Source: Hyphomicrobiales bacterium
GTDB lineage: Bacteria; Pseudomonadota; Alphaproteobacteria; Rhizobiales; Rhizobiaceae
Assembly: GCA_900473185.1 (NCBI GenBank)
Contig: UCKU01000025.1
Span: forward strand, 186,001 to 250,000
Reading direction: 5' to 3'
DNA: 64,000 nt
The notes under the pieces were generated by a model, which was not told where the DNA came from, made no database searches, and saw only the letters and a list, made by a program, of their open reading frames with translations. A program made the position numbers and the translations under genes. The stretch's first letter is position 1, and each line of letters begins with the position of its first letter. Shown here piece by piece: positions 16,202 through 24,495 of the stretch.

Positions 16202-16863
16202 GTCGTATTCCTCGTTGTGGCAATATTAATACGCAATTTTATAGAAATAGTACATTAGGAATTTATAACGTAAACTCAGACTCTAGTTCCTTCTTTAGGT
16301 TTTCTCTGTAGGTCGCATTGCGTCAAACGGAGAGAGGTCCGCGAAGGTGCTTTCGTATTACTCCTTGGCGGTGGCCGTTTAAGCCCAGCCAATTCGGTAA
16401 GCCGGTGGCAGGAAGCTTGCGCCGTCAGACGCCAAACTTCAAATAATAGCGCCCATTAGAGCCTTCTCCCTCACGCCTCCGTTCTGCCACTCACCTCTGC
16501 GTGGCATCTTTGCAACGCATGGCAACCAAGCGCAAAGCCCGGTATTCAAGCCGTTTTTTAGTCGTTATTAACCCTCACGGTTTACCCGTCATATGGTTCG
16601 TTGCATGCGGTCTCCGGCAACCGGCAGTCTGTCTTCCGGCCCGGCAACACGAATTGGCCATATTGATGTGACAGCGGAATATTCGATAGCCGGCGTCCTC
16701 GATGGACCATTGGCGCCATCCAGGTTGCTCGCAATCTTGTGATGGGACTGGCGGAATTTCCTGCTGCGCCGGAAGAACGAACGGATAGGGATCTGCGTTA
16801 AAGCGCAGTGATATCGCAAAGGGCCGCGGGTTCCTCCGCCGTGGCATTGAGTGGTTGGGACGA
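16202..16863. other. 660-bp intergenic region before the L,D-transpeptidase gene
   Basis: No convincing gene on either strand. The first 300 bp are AT-richer like the orphan gene; from about 16560 composition returns to chromosomal type. It contains the candidate LdtR motifs at 16568-16584 and 16680-16689, and the L,D-transpeptidase promoter must lie here. No terminal repeats or transposase remnants were seen. Confidence 0.6.
16568..16584 (+). promoter_or_regulatory. Candidate LdtR operator upstream of the L,D-transpeptidase gene
   Basis: TTAACCCTCACGGTTTA aligns with TTAAGCCTGCGGTTTA before ldtR with one gap and two substitutions. A second shared word, TATTCGATAG, is at 16680-16689. Inference from similarity only. 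Confidence 0.4.
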
Positions 16864-18165
16864 ATGTCTAAGAAGAACGGAATTGAAGCTCTCTCGCGCC
16901 GCGCCTTCCTGGCGTCGGCGGCAACGGTTGGTGCCGGCGCGCTTACCGCACCCGCATTCGCGCAATCCGCGCTCGATGGTCTCCTGAACGCCCCGAAACG
17001 CGGCAACTGGGACGACCAGTTCGACGCCAAGGCTGCCTCGCGCACGGCGACTGCCGTCCTTTCCAATACGCCGATCCTCAGCCCCCAGTCGGTGCCGAGC
17101 ACGCAGCAGGCGATCATGCAGTATCAGCAGATCGCGTCCGCCGGCGGCTGGCCTGAGGTCAATCCGGGCGATCAGCGCCTGCAGCTCGGTGTTAGCTCCC
17201 CCACCGTCCAGGCGCTGCGCCAGCGTCTCGCGATCACCGGCGATCTGCCGCGTGAAGCCGGCCTGTCCAACGCCTTCGATTCCTATGTCGACGGCGCCGT
17301 CAAGCGCTTCCAGGCCCGGCACGGCTTGCCCGCCGATGGTGTGCTCGGCGAATTCACGCTGAAGGCGATGAACATTCCCGCCGATGTGCGCCTGCAGCAG
17401 TTGAACACCAACCTCATCCGCCTGCAGACCTTCCCGGAGGACCTGGGCCGCCGCCACCTGATGGTCAACATTCCGGCTGCCTATGTGGAAGCCGTTGAAG
17501 ACGGCAGCGTTGCGACGCGCCATACCGCAGTTGTCGGCCGTCTGAGCCGCCCGACGCATCTCGTCAACTCGAAGGTCTACGAGGTCATCCTCAACCCCTA
17601 CTGGACGGCACCCCGCTCGATCGTCGAGAAGGACATCGTGCCGCTGATGCGCAAGGATCCGACCTATCTCGAGAAGAACGCCATCCGCCTGATCGACGGC
17701 AAGGGCAACGAAGTCCCCCCCGAGACCGTCGACTGGAACGGCGAGGCGCCGAACCTGATGTTCCGTCAGGACCCCGGCAAGATCAACGCCATGGCGTCCA
17801 CGAAGATCAACTTCTACAACAAGAACGGCGAGTATATGCACGACACGCCGCAGCAGGGCCTGTTCAACAAGCTCATGCGCTTTGAATCGTCGGGCTGCGT
17901 GCGCGTCCAGAACGTGCGCGACCTGTCGAACTGGCTGCTGCGCGAAACGCCCGGCTGGAACCGCCAGCAGATGGAGCAGGTGATCGCAAGCGGCACCAAC
18001 ACGCCGATCAAGCTCGCGACCGAAGTTCCTGTCTACTTCGTCTATATCTCGGCCTGGGGCATGCCCGACGGCGTCGTTCAGTTCCGCGACGACATCTACG
18101 AGATGGATGGCAATGCCGAACTGGCGCTCGACACCACTTCGGGCATGGAGCAGCCGGTACAGTAA
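16864..18165 (+). CDS. ldtP: L,D-transpeptidase (YkuD family), Tat signal
   Basis: 433-residue periplasmic enzyme that makes 3-3 peptidoglycan cross-links or anchors outer-membrane proteins to the wall. Order of parts: twin-arginine signal LSRRAFLASAATVGAGAL, a peptidoglycan-binding helical domain (about residues 110-180, with VQALRQRLAITGDLP and DGAVKRFQARHGLPADGVLG), then the YkuD catalytic domain (about 200-370). The nucleophile is Cys in FESSGCVRVQNV with the upstream His in MHDTPQQ. The start ATG at 16864 places the RR pair at about residues 12-13. The name follows the neighbouring ldtR, whose Liberibacter counterpart regulates ldtP. Confidence 0.92.
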   Translation: MSKKNGIEALSRRAFLASAATVGAGALTAPAFAQSALDGLLNAPKRGNWDDQFDAKAASRTATAVLSNTPILSPQSVPSTQQAIMQYQQIASAGGWPEVNPGDQRLQLGVSSPTVQALRQRLAITGDLPREAGLSNAFDSYVDGAVKRFQARHGLPADGVLGEFTLKAMNIPADVRLQQLNTNLIRLQTFPEDLGRRHLMVNIPAAYVEAVEDGSVATRHTAVVGRLSRPTHLVNSKVYEVILNPYWTAPRSIVEKDIVPLMRKDPTYLEKNAIRLIDGKGNEVPPETVDWNGEAPNLMFRQDPGKINAMASTKINFYNKNGEYMHDTPQQGLFNKLMRFESSGCVRVQNVRDLSNWLLRETPGWNRQQMEQVIASGTNTPIKLATEVPVYFVYISAWGMPDGVVQFRDDIYEMDGNAELALDTTSGMEQPVQ

Positions 18166-18188
18166 GTCCGGCTTATGGAATTCACGGA

Positions 18189-18214
18189 AAGCCGCGCCAT
18201 GTGCGCGGCTTTTT
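18189..18214 (+). terminator. Intrinsic terminator after the L,D-transpeptidase gene
   Basis: AAGCCGCGC / GCGCGGCTT stem with a 5-nt loop and a T5 tail, about 25 bp after the stop. Confidence 0.88.
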
Positions 18215-18346
18215 CATTCCAGCCAGGCGATATCAGGCGCAAAATGTTCGGCCCGCGCGCTTAGCCCAGCAAATGTCGTTCTTCGTATTGCCCTCGCATC
18301 GGCGGAAGGCTAATACCTTGCCGCATTCCAGTGAAGGAGCCAGCCC

Positions 18347-19645
18347 ATGACCAATGCTTCCACCGAATCCTTCTTCAATCGTTCGCTTGCCGACGTCGAT
18401 CCGGAAATCTTCGGCGCGATCGAAAAGGAACTCGGTCGTCAACGGCATGAGATCGAACTGATCGCATCCGAGAACATCGTTTCCCGCGCCGTTCTGGAAG
18501 CCCAGGGCTCCATCATGACCAACAAATATGCCGAGGGTTATCCGGGCAAGCGCTACTACGGTGGCTGCCAGTTCGTCGATATCGCCGAGGAACTGGCCAT
18601 AGAGCGCGCCAAGAAGCTCTTCGGCGTCAACTTCGCCAACGTTCAGCCGAACTCCGGTTCGCAGATGAACCAGGCCGTATTCCTGGCGCTGCTGCAGCCG
18701 GGCGATACGTTCATGGGTCTCGACCTGAATTCCGGTGGTCACCTGACGCATGGTTCGCCGGTCAACATGTCCGGCAAGTGGTTTAACGTCGTTTCCTACG
18801 GCGTGCGCGAAGGCGATAACCTGCTCGACATGGACGACGTCGAGCGCAAGGCGAAAGAACACAAGCCGAAGCTGATCATCGCCGGCGGCACGGCCTATTC
18901 CCGTATCTGGGACTGGAAGCGCTTCCGCGAGATCGCCGACAGCGTCGGCGCTTACCTGATGGTCGACATGGCCCACATTGCCGGTCTTGTTGCCGGCGGC
19001 GTGCATCCGTCGCCGTTCCCGCACTGCCATGTTGCGACGACCACGACCCACAAGTCTCTGCGCGGCCCCCGCGGCGGCGTCATCCTGACGAATGACGAGG
19101 ATCTGGCCAAGAAGTTCAACTCGGCTGTCTTCCCTGGTCTCCAGGGTGGTCCGCTGATGCACATCATTGCTGCCAAGGCCGTTGCCTTCGGCGAGGCGCT
19201 GCAGCCGGAATTCAAGGAATACGCCGCCCAGGTCGTCAAGAACGCCAAGGCGCTGGCCGAAACGCTTGTCGCCGGCGGCCTCGATGTCGTATCTGGCGGC
19301 ACCGACAACCACCTGATGCTGGTCGACCTGCGCAAGAAGAACGCCACCGGCAAGCGCGCCGAGGCAGCCCTTGGCCGCGCCTACATCACCTGCAACAAGA
19401 ACGGCATCCCGTTCGATCCCGAAAAGCCCTTCGTCACCTCTGGCGTGCGCCTCGGCGCCCCGGCCGGCACGACGCGCGGCTTCAAGGAAGCGGAGTTCCG
19501 CGAGATCGGCAATCTCATCGTCGAGGTACTCGACGGCCTGAAGGTCGCCAATTCCGACGAAGGCAATGCCGCCGTCGAAGGTGCTGTCCGCGGCAAGGTG
19601 GTGAACCTGACCGATCGCTTCCCCATGTATGACTACATGGGCTAG
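18347..19645 (+). CDS. glyA: Serine hydroxymethyltransferase
   Basis: 432-residue PLP enzyme interconverting serine and glycine with transfer of a one-carbon unit to tetrahydrofolate. The PLP lysine is in VATTTTHKSLRGPRGGVIL, the substrate-binding N-terminal block is NKYAEGYPGKRYYGGC, and DMAHIAGLVAGG carries the PLP-ring Asp/His. Full family length, no anomalies. GGAG lies before the ATG. The stop TAG is the first three bases of a repeat-like stem-loop. nrdR and the riboflavin genes follow on the same strand. Confidence 0.98.
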   Translation: MTNASTESFFNRSLADVDPEIFGAIEKELGRQRHEIELIASENIVSRAVLEAQGSIMTNKYAEGYPGKRYYGGCQFVDIAEELAIERAKKLFGVNFANVQPNSGSQMNQAVFLALLQPGDTFMGLDLNSGGHLTHGSPVNMSGKWFNVVSYGVREGDNLLDMDDVERKAKEHKPKLIIAGGTAYSRIWDWKRFREIADSVGAYLMVDMAHIAGLVAGGVHPSPFPHCHVATTTTHKSLRGPRGGVILTNDEDLAKKFNSAVFPGLQGGPLMHIIAAKAVAFGEALQPEFKEYAAQVVKNAKALAETLVAGGLDVVSGGTDNHLMLVDLRKKNATGKRAEAALGRAYITCNKNGIPFDPEKPFVTSGVRLGAPAGTTRGFKEAEFREIGNLIVEVLDGLKVANSDEGNAAVEGAVRGKVVNLTDRFPMYDYMG

Positions 19646-19743
19646 AGCGCCGTGCGCCCGTTCAGGCGCACAAAGGTTGCTCTAACTCTTTGAATCTACG
19701 CATCAGGCTTTCCGAAAATCGGTTCCGATTTTCGGGCCGATGC
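19643..19743 (+). repeat. Stem-loop repeat, diverged copy 2 (3' end of glyA)
   Basis: Starts with TAGAGCGC, where TAG is the glyA stop, continues through CTCTTTGAATCTACGCAT, and ends with an 11-bp perfect hairpin CCGAAAATCGG / CCGATTTTCGG (19712-19722, 19725-19735). The layout matches the copies at 1.3, 32.6, 44.3 and 55.7 kb, but the sequence belongs to a different subfamily. Confidence 0.6.
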
Positions 19744-19756
19744 TGAAGGAGAAGGC

Positions 19757-20233
19757 ATGCGCTGCCCCTATTGCGGTTCGGAAGATACGCAGGTCAAGGA
19801 TTCACGCCCGGCGGAGGATAACACCTCCATCCGCCGGCGCCGCATCTGTCCGGACTGCGGCGGCCGCTTCACGACCTTCGAGCGCGTGCAACTGCGCGAG
19901 CTGATGGTCACGAAGAAGACCGGCCGAAAGGTTCCCTTCGACCGTGATAAGCTGGTCAGGTCCTTCGATGTGGCATTGCGCAAGCGTCCGGTCGATCGCG
20001 ATCGCATCGAGCGCGCTGTCTCCGGCATCGTGCGCCGGCTGGAAAGCTCAGGCGAGACGGAAATCTCCTCCGAGCAGATCGGTCTGCAGGTGCTCGAAGC
20101 CATGAAGAGCCTCGATGATGTCGGCTTCGTGCGCTACGCCTCGGTCTATCGCGATTTCTCGCATGCCGAGGATTTCGAAAAACTGATCGCCGAGCTCAAC
20201 GCCAAGATCGCCCGCGATCCACTGGACGTCTGA
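19757..20233 (+). CDS. nrdR: Transcriptional repressor NrdR
   Basis: 158-residue nucleotide-sensing repressor of ribonucleotide reductase genes. The N-terminal zinc ribbon (MRCPYCGSEDT ... CPDCGGRF) and the following ATP-cone domain (about residues 48-138, beginning VTKKTGRKVPFDRDKL) are complete. It binds NrdR boxes at nrd promoters, none of which are in the window. It is followed by ribD after only 2 bp, a linkage conserved in many proteobacteria. Confidence 0.97.
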   Translation: MRCPYCGSEDTQVKDSRPAEDNTSIRRRRICPDCGGRFTTFERVQLRELMVTKKTGRKVPFDRDKLVRSFDVALRKRPVDRDRIERAVSGIVRRLESSGETEISSEQIGLQVLEAMKSLDDVGFVRYASVYRDFSHAEDFEKLIAELNAKIARDPLDV

Positions 20234-20235
20234 CG

Positions 20236-21558
20236 ATGAGCGAGGTGATCGCGCGGCCTGAGGACGAACGCTTCATGGCAGCCGCGATCCGCCTGTCGCG
20301 TTGGCACACGGGCCAGACTTCCACGAACCCATCCGTTGGGTGCGTCATCGTTCGAGATGGCGTGATCGTCGGCCGTGCCGTGACCGCGCTTGGCGGCCGC
20401 CCGCATGCCGAGCCGCAGGCGCTTGCTGAAGCGGGCGGGCTCGCCCGCGGTGCGACGGCCTATGTCACGCTCGAACCTTGCTCGCATCACGGCAAGACGC
20501 CGCCCTGCGCCGAGGCCCTGATTGCTTATGGCGTCGGCCGCGTCGTTATCAGCGTCACCGATCCCGATGTCAGGGTTTCCGGCCGCGGCATTTCGATGCT
20601 GCGCGACGCCGGCATCGAAGTGACGGCTGGCGTATTGGAGGAAGAGGGCAGGCAATCGCTGTCAGGCTATCTCACCCGCCAGACGAAGAACCGCCCCTAT
20701 GTGACTCTCAAACTTGCGGTTTCCGCCGATGGCATGATCGGCCGCGAGGGGGTAGGGCAGGTGGCGATCACCGGCCCGGAGGCGCGTGTTCAGGTGCAGG
20801 CGCTGCGGGCAGAAACCGATGCCATTCTTGTCGGTATCGGCACGGCGATAGCTGACGATCCATTGCTGACCGTGCGCACGCCGGGTCTTGAGGCGCAATC
20901 ACCCGTTCGCATCGTGCTCGATCCCGCCCTGGCATTGCCGTTGACGAGCAAGCTTGTCGAGACGGCGCGGGAGGTGCCGGTCATCGTTGTGGCGAGTGAA
21001 GAGGTTTCACCGCTAGGGTCGGAGGAAGGGTCACCCCCCTCTGCCCTGCCGGGCATCTCCCCCACAAGGGGGGACATCGGCAAGGAGCACGCTCCGAATT
21101 CTCCAACTTCCGGTGACGATGGCTCTGCTTCGAGCAACGATGTGGGACGGGGAGACAGCCCCCAGCCAATCTCCCCCCTTGTGGGGGAGATGTCCGGCAG
21201 GACAGAGGGGGGTAACACACCCATCGACCCCACCGAGATGGACTCCCGCCGCGCCGCGCTCGAAGCCGCAGGCGTCGAAATCCTCTACTGCAATCCCTAT
21301 CACCCGGAAGTCCTGCTGCCGGCGCTTGCCACACGCGGCATCTCCTCGCTCTTAGTCGAAGGCGGCGCGAAAACCGCGAAGCTTTTCCTCGAAGCCGGTC
21401 TCGTCGATCGCATCCAGCTTTATCAGGCGCCTGTCGTCATCGGCGAGGGCGGTATTGAATCCCCGCTTCAGGCGACCGACATACCATCCGGTTTCGCCCA
21501 CAGGGGCACTTACATATTCGGCGCGGATCGCCTGGACGAATACGAAAGAGAGAATTGA
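20236..21558 (+). CDS. ribD: Bifunctional riboflavin deaminase/reductase with internal repeat insertion
   Basis: Diaminohydroxyphosphoribosylaminopyrimidine deaminase plus 5-amino-6-uracil reductase, steps 2 and 3 of riboflavin synthesis. The deaminase zinc site is PHAEPQAL with PCSHHGKTPPCAEAL (residues about 55-100). The reductase domain begins near PYVTLKLAVSADGMIG and resumes after an insertion with LLVEGGAKTAKLFLEAGLVD. The protein is 440 residues against roughly 360-370 for the family. The excess, about residues 258-335, is rich in Pro, Gly and Ser and is translated from a palindromic element at 21030-21216. The frame is kept on both sides, so a full product is predicted. It overlaps ribE by one base. 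Confidence 0.95.
   Translation: MSEVIARPEDERFMAAAIRLSRWHTGQTSTNPSVGCVIVRDGVIVGRAVTALGGRPHAEPQALAEAGGLARGATAYVTLEPCSHHGKTPPCAEALIAYGVGRVVISVTDPDVRVSGRGISMLRDAGIEVTAGVLEEEGRQSLSGYLTRQTKNRPYVTLKLAVSADGMIGREGVGQVAITGPEARVQVQALRAETDAILVGIGTAIADDPLLTVRTPGLEAQSPVRIVLDPALALPLTSKLVETAREVPVIVVASEEVSPLGSEEGSPPSALPGISPTRGDIGKEHAPNSPTSGDDGSASSNDVGRGDSPQPISPLVGEMSGRTEGGNTPIDPTEMDSRRAALEAAGVEILYCNPYHPEVLLPALATRGISSLLVEGGAKTAKLFLEAGLVDRIQLYQAPVVIGEGGIESPLQATDIPSGFAHRGTYIFGADRLDEYEREN
21030..21216. repeat. Palindromic element inserted in frame within ribD
   Basis: Two 51-bp arms, 21030-21080 and 21166-21216, are inverted copies of each other with about five mismatches. The left arm contains CTCTGCCCTGCCGGGCATCT and the right arm reads AGATGTCCGGCAGGACAGAG on the same strand. 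An 85-bp spacer separates them. Neither transposase nor a convincing target-site duplication is present, as in small non-autonomous (MITE-like) elements. The translated arms read SALPGISPTRGDIG and SPLVGEMSGRTEGG. Confidence 0.85.
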
Positions 21559-22178
21559 TGTTCACCGGAATTGTCACTGATGTCGGCACGATCGAATCCG
21601 TTTCGCCGCTGAAGGAAGGCATCAAGCTTCGCGTCGCGACGAATTACGATCCGGCGACCATCGATATGGGCGCTTCCATCTCTCATTCCGGCATCTGCCT
21701 TACGGTGACCGGCCTGCCGCAGGATGGCAGCAACGGCCGCTGGTTCGAGGTCGAGGCATGGGAAGAGGCGCTGCGGCTCACCACTATTTCCACCTGGCAG
21801 GCGGGCAGCCATGTCAATCTCGAGCGCTCGCTGAAGATCGGCGATGAACTCGGCGGCCACATCGTCTCCGGCCATGTCGACGGCAAGGCCGAGATCCTGT
21901 CGGTGACGGAAGAAGGCGACGCCACGCGCTATCGTCTGCGTGCGCCGGCCCATCTCGCGAAATTCGTAGCGCCCAAGGGCTCCATCGCACTCGACGGGAC
22001 GTCGCTCACCGTCAATGCCGTCGATGGCACGGATTTCGACGTGCTGCTGATCCGCCACACGCTGGAGGTCACCACCTGGGGCGAGCGCAAGGCCGGCGAC
22101 TTCGTCAATTTCGAGGTCGACACGATGGCGCGTTATGCCGCCCGCCTTGCTGAGTTTCCTAGCGCGAAAGCTGAATGA
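21558..22178 (+). CDS. ribE: Riboflavin synthase alpha subunit
   Basis: 206-residue lumazine dismutase making riboflavin from two 6,7-dimethyl-8-ribityllumazine molecules. Starts with the family-typical MFTGIVTDVG. Two lumazine-binding barrels are visible: N-terminal with SHSGICLTVTG, C-terminal with GSIALDGTSLTVNAV. GGHIVSGHVDG is the conserved joining segment. The ATG overlaps the ribD stop (TGATG). Its 3' end overlaps the convergent GNAT gene by about 20 bp. Some annotations call this gene ribC. Confidence 0.96.
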   Translation: MFTGIVTDVGTIESVSPLKEGIKLRVATNYDPATIDMGASISHSGICLTVTGLPQDGSNGRWFEVEAWEEALRLTTISTWQAGSHVNLERSLKIGDELGGHIVSGHVDGKAEILSVTEEGDATRYRLRAPAHLAKFVAPKGSIALDGTSLTVNAVDGTDFDVLLIRHTLEVTTWGERKAGDFVNFEVDTMARYAARLAEFPSAKAE

Positions 22179-22674
22179 TCGGACCGTTATAGTCCGTCCG
22201 CGCGGTTTCCCTGAAACCGAGCTTGTCCGCGACCTTGAGCGACGGCGCATTATCAGGGCTGATGATGCAGGTCATCAGCCGCCCCGGAAACTGTGCCTCG
22301 CCCCAGCCGATGATCGCCTTCAGCGCCTCCGTGGCATAGCCCTTGCCATGGGCTGAAGGCATCAGTGCCCAGCCCACCTCCATCGTGCCTTCGATCGAAG
22401 GTTGCATGTCCCGCTTGGCTTCGAGAAAACCCGCTTCGCCGATGAAGCGGCCGCTTTCCTTGTCCTCGATCGCGAAGAAACCGAAGCCCATGTGATGCCA
22501 CATGCCGGCAATACGCAGCAGCCGTGACCAGCTCTGCTCGCGGCTGGAGGGCACGCCGCTGATGAAACGCACGACGTCTTCGTCGCGCCAGAGTTCGAAA
22601 TGTGCGTCGAAGTCGTCACGCCGATGCGCGCGCAGAATAAGCCGTCCGGTTTCCAGTGTCGGGATATCGATCAT
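22159..22674 (-). CDS. GNAT N-acetyltransferase (RimJ/RimL-like)
   Basis: 171-residue acetyl-CoA-dependent transferase of the Acetyltransf_3 type. It starts MIDIPTLETGRLILRAHRRDDF, as RimJ/RimL relatives do; the CoA-binding pattern is GWALMPSAHGKGYATEALKAII, and DNAPSLKVADKLGFRETAR is the C-terminal acceptor region. The start at 22674 is chosen by that N-terminus; the much longer open frame upstream (to 23265) lies antisense to nothing conserved and overlaps the cupin gene. The substrate is unknown. Confidence 0.88.
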   Translation of the reverse strand: MIDIPTLETGRLILRAHRRDDFDAHFELWRDEDVVRFISGVPSSREQSWSRLLRIAGMWHHMGFGFFAIEDKESGRFIGEAGFLEAKRDMQPSIEGTMEVGWALMPSAHGKGYATEALKAIIGWGEAQFPGRLMTCIISPDNAPSLKVADKLGFRETARTDYNGPIIQLSR

Positions 22675-22717
22675 TAATAGGATGCTCTGAAGTGAGGGGT
22701 GACGACGGTGCTTTTCA

Positions 22718-23212
22718 TCAAAAGCCCGGCTCGCCGTCCCAGTAATCAAGCGCATTTTCTCCCCGGCCGATATGGTCGAAGGAGCTGCCGTCGCGATTGG
22801 TCTTGGCGAGGAATTTGCCGGAATCGGGATATTCGCAGATCTCGGTCTTCGCCTTGGTCGACAGGCCCAAATAGATAAGCGGCGTCGAACCGGTATTGAT
22901 GATCTGATGGGCCGTTTCCGGTCCGCCCGAGGGGGCACCCAGCACATCGCCCTTCTTGATCGCATAGCGCTGCTCGCCGAAGCGATATTCGCCCGTGCCC
23001 TCGATGATATAGAAGAGCTCGTCTTCGACATGATGATTGTGGAAGGGGCAGCCGGATTTGCCTGGTGGTACTTCGCTGTAGCTGATGCCGAGATTGGCAA
23101 GCCCGAGATCTTTTCCGAAAGACGTGTCGCGGCTCTCGAAGAGCCTTCCCCTGGTCCAGTGTTCGAGGGAGAGATCGGCCGTGTTGATGACCGGTTTTGC
23201 GTTCGTCGCCAT
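22718..23212 (-). CDS. Cupin-domain protein
   Basis: 164-residue single-cupin protein. The metal-binding motif 1 reads PFHNHHVEDELFYIIEGTGEYRFG and motif 2 is PETAHQIINTG, so at least three His and one Glu are available as ligands. Such proteins bind small molecules or act as isomerases and dioxygenases. No specific function can be assigned. It precedes the GNAT gene on the same strand by 43 bp. Confidence 0.85.
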   Translation of the reverse strand: MATNAKPVINTADLSLEHWTRGRLFESRDTSFGKDLGLANLGISYSEVPPGKSGCPFHNHHVEDELFYIIEGTGEYRFGEQRYAIKKGDVLGAPSGGPETAHQIINTGSTPLIYLGLSTKAKTEICEYPDSGKFLAKTNRDGSSFDHIGRGENALDYWDGEPGF

Positions 23213-23336
23213 AGGGTCCTCCGTTTTGGCGAGAAGACAATCCTATCCGGCGGAAAATGCAACAACGATTTCTACAGAAGGCAGCATGGGCGGTGAGGAG
23301 ATCAGCCGCCCATGCTTGCCTTCCAAGCTGGCAGCC

Positions 23337-23693
23337 TCAGCGAACGTAGAACGTAATGCTGCCGTCGGCTGCCTGTTCGGCGTTCACGACATTACGGATA
23401 TTGACGCCGTCATTGTTGAGCTTGTGTGCAAGCGACCTGTTGGCGTCGATGGAGGCCTGGATGGCGTGGACAGCGCTTTGCGGGCGCTGAGGGCCGGAGC
23501 GCGGGCCGGTGTCCTCGTCGTCGAGATTGTGCCAGTTGTAGACCGGTTGGACGTCGAAGTCGCCCTGGAAGGTGCGAAGCGTCTGCTCGATACCCTGGGC
23601 GCTATTCATGCCGAGGCTTTCAGCCCGGCTGATGCCGGCAAATGCAAGGGAGGAGAAAGCGGCGGCAATGGTGATTTTAGCAAGGCGGTTCAT
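23337..23693 (-). CDS. Small secreted hypothetical protein
   Basis: 118-residue protein with a Sec signal peptide (MNRLAKITIAAAFSSLAFAGISRAES). The mature part is polar and rich in Asn, Gln and Asp, with no recognised domain. The start at 23693 is supported by AAGGA about 7 nt upstream. It is followed by no obvious partner. Rhizobial genomes carry many such small envelope proteins; its role is unknown. Confidence 0.7.
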   Translation of the reverse strand: MNRLAKITIAAAFSSLAFAGISRAESLGMNSAQGIEQTLRTFQGDFDVQPVYNWHNLDDEDTGPRSGPQRPQSAVHAIQASIDANRSLAHKLNNDGVNIRNVVNAEQAADGSITFYVR

Positions 23694-24036
23694 GATGGTA
23701 TCCTTTCGTCTGCAGTGACGGTCGGCTGTCAACAGGGGATCGTCTGCGTTACGACTGAGATTTGGCGCTGCAGCATTGTTCTTTCAATGGATTAAGTCAC
23801 TGAAAATCAATTACAAATTGTTCATGAATTCTGCCTTGGATTTGCCGTTATTGCGTCACCCGGCTCAGCATGTTTTTTGCGTCGTTGCGCCCGACGATGC
23901 GCGCCTGAGCTATCCCATTGCAGATATTTTGTCTTTCCTTCAGAGCGCCGCCCGAATTTGCTTGCCATTCGCTCGAAGGCATGTTTTGACCGCGGCCTGC
24001 CCGAGTGGAAAATGCCCCTCCAACCGAAGGTGAACC
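23694..24036. other. 343-bp intergenic region before ribH
   Basis: Contains the divergent promoters of the secreted-protein gene and ribH-nusB. I looked for an FMN riboswitch by its conserved blocks and did not find one. No small gene with a ribosome-binding site was seen. Confidence 0.6.
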
Positions 24037-24492
24037 ATGCCGAAAGAGACCGCTCCCCATATTTTGATCGTCGAAGCACGCTTCTATGACGACATGGCCG
24101 ATGCTCTTCTGGAAGGCGCGACCTTCGCGCTGGAAGAAGCGGGCGCCACCTTTGACGTCGTCACCGTGCCCGGCGCGCTGGAAATTCCGGCGACGATTGC
24201 CATGGCGCTCGATGGCGCGGATAATGACGGCACGCAGTACGACGGTTTCGTCGCACTCGGCATGGTCATCCGCGGCGAGACCTATCATTTCGACATCGTG
24301 TCGAACGAGTCTTCGCGTGCTCTGATGGATCTCGCCGTCAGCGAATCCCTTGCCATCGGCAACGGCATCCTGACCGTCGAGAACGATGAACAGGCCTGGG
24401 TGCGCGCGCGCCGCTCGGAAAAGGACAAGGGCGGTTTCGCTGCCCGTGCAGCTCTCACCATGATCGAGCTGAAGAAGAAGCTGGGTGCATAA
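24037..24492 (+). CDS. ribH: 6,7-dimethyl-8-ribityllumazine synthase
   Basis: 151-residue enzyme joining the pyrimidine from RibD to 3,4-dihydroxy-2-butanone-4-phosphate. Recognised by the N-terminal LIVEARFYDDMAD, the substrate segment VPGALEIPATIAMA, and GMVIRGETYHFDIVSNESSRALMDL with the catalytic His. AAGGTG precedes the ATG. nusB follows after 3 bp, the usual bacterial ribH-nusB pairing. Together with ribD and ribE 2 kb upstream, three riboflavin steps are encoded here. Confidence 0.97.
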   Translation: MPKETAPHILIVEARFYDDMADALLEGATFALEEAGATFDVVTVPGALEIPATIAMALDGADNDGTQYDGFVALGMVIRGETYHFDIVSNESSRALMDLAVSESLAIGNGILTVENDEQAWVRARRSEKDKGGFAARAALTMIELKKKLGA

Positions 24493-24495
24493 AGA

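Noticed and set aside
15262..16863. Insertion sequence carrying the orphan membrane gene
   Set aside because: No transposase, terminal inverted repeats or target duplications could be found, so it is reported only as an AT-richer insertion of unknown origin.
22159..23265. Single 368-codon protein spanning the GNAT and cupin region
   Set aside because: The upstream half overlaps the well-supported cupin gene in another frame and lacks conserved residues; the GNAT homology starts at 22674.
23694..24036. FMN riboswitch upstream of ribH
   Set aside because: The conserved blocks of the FMN aptamer are not present; the region looks like a plain divergent promoter.
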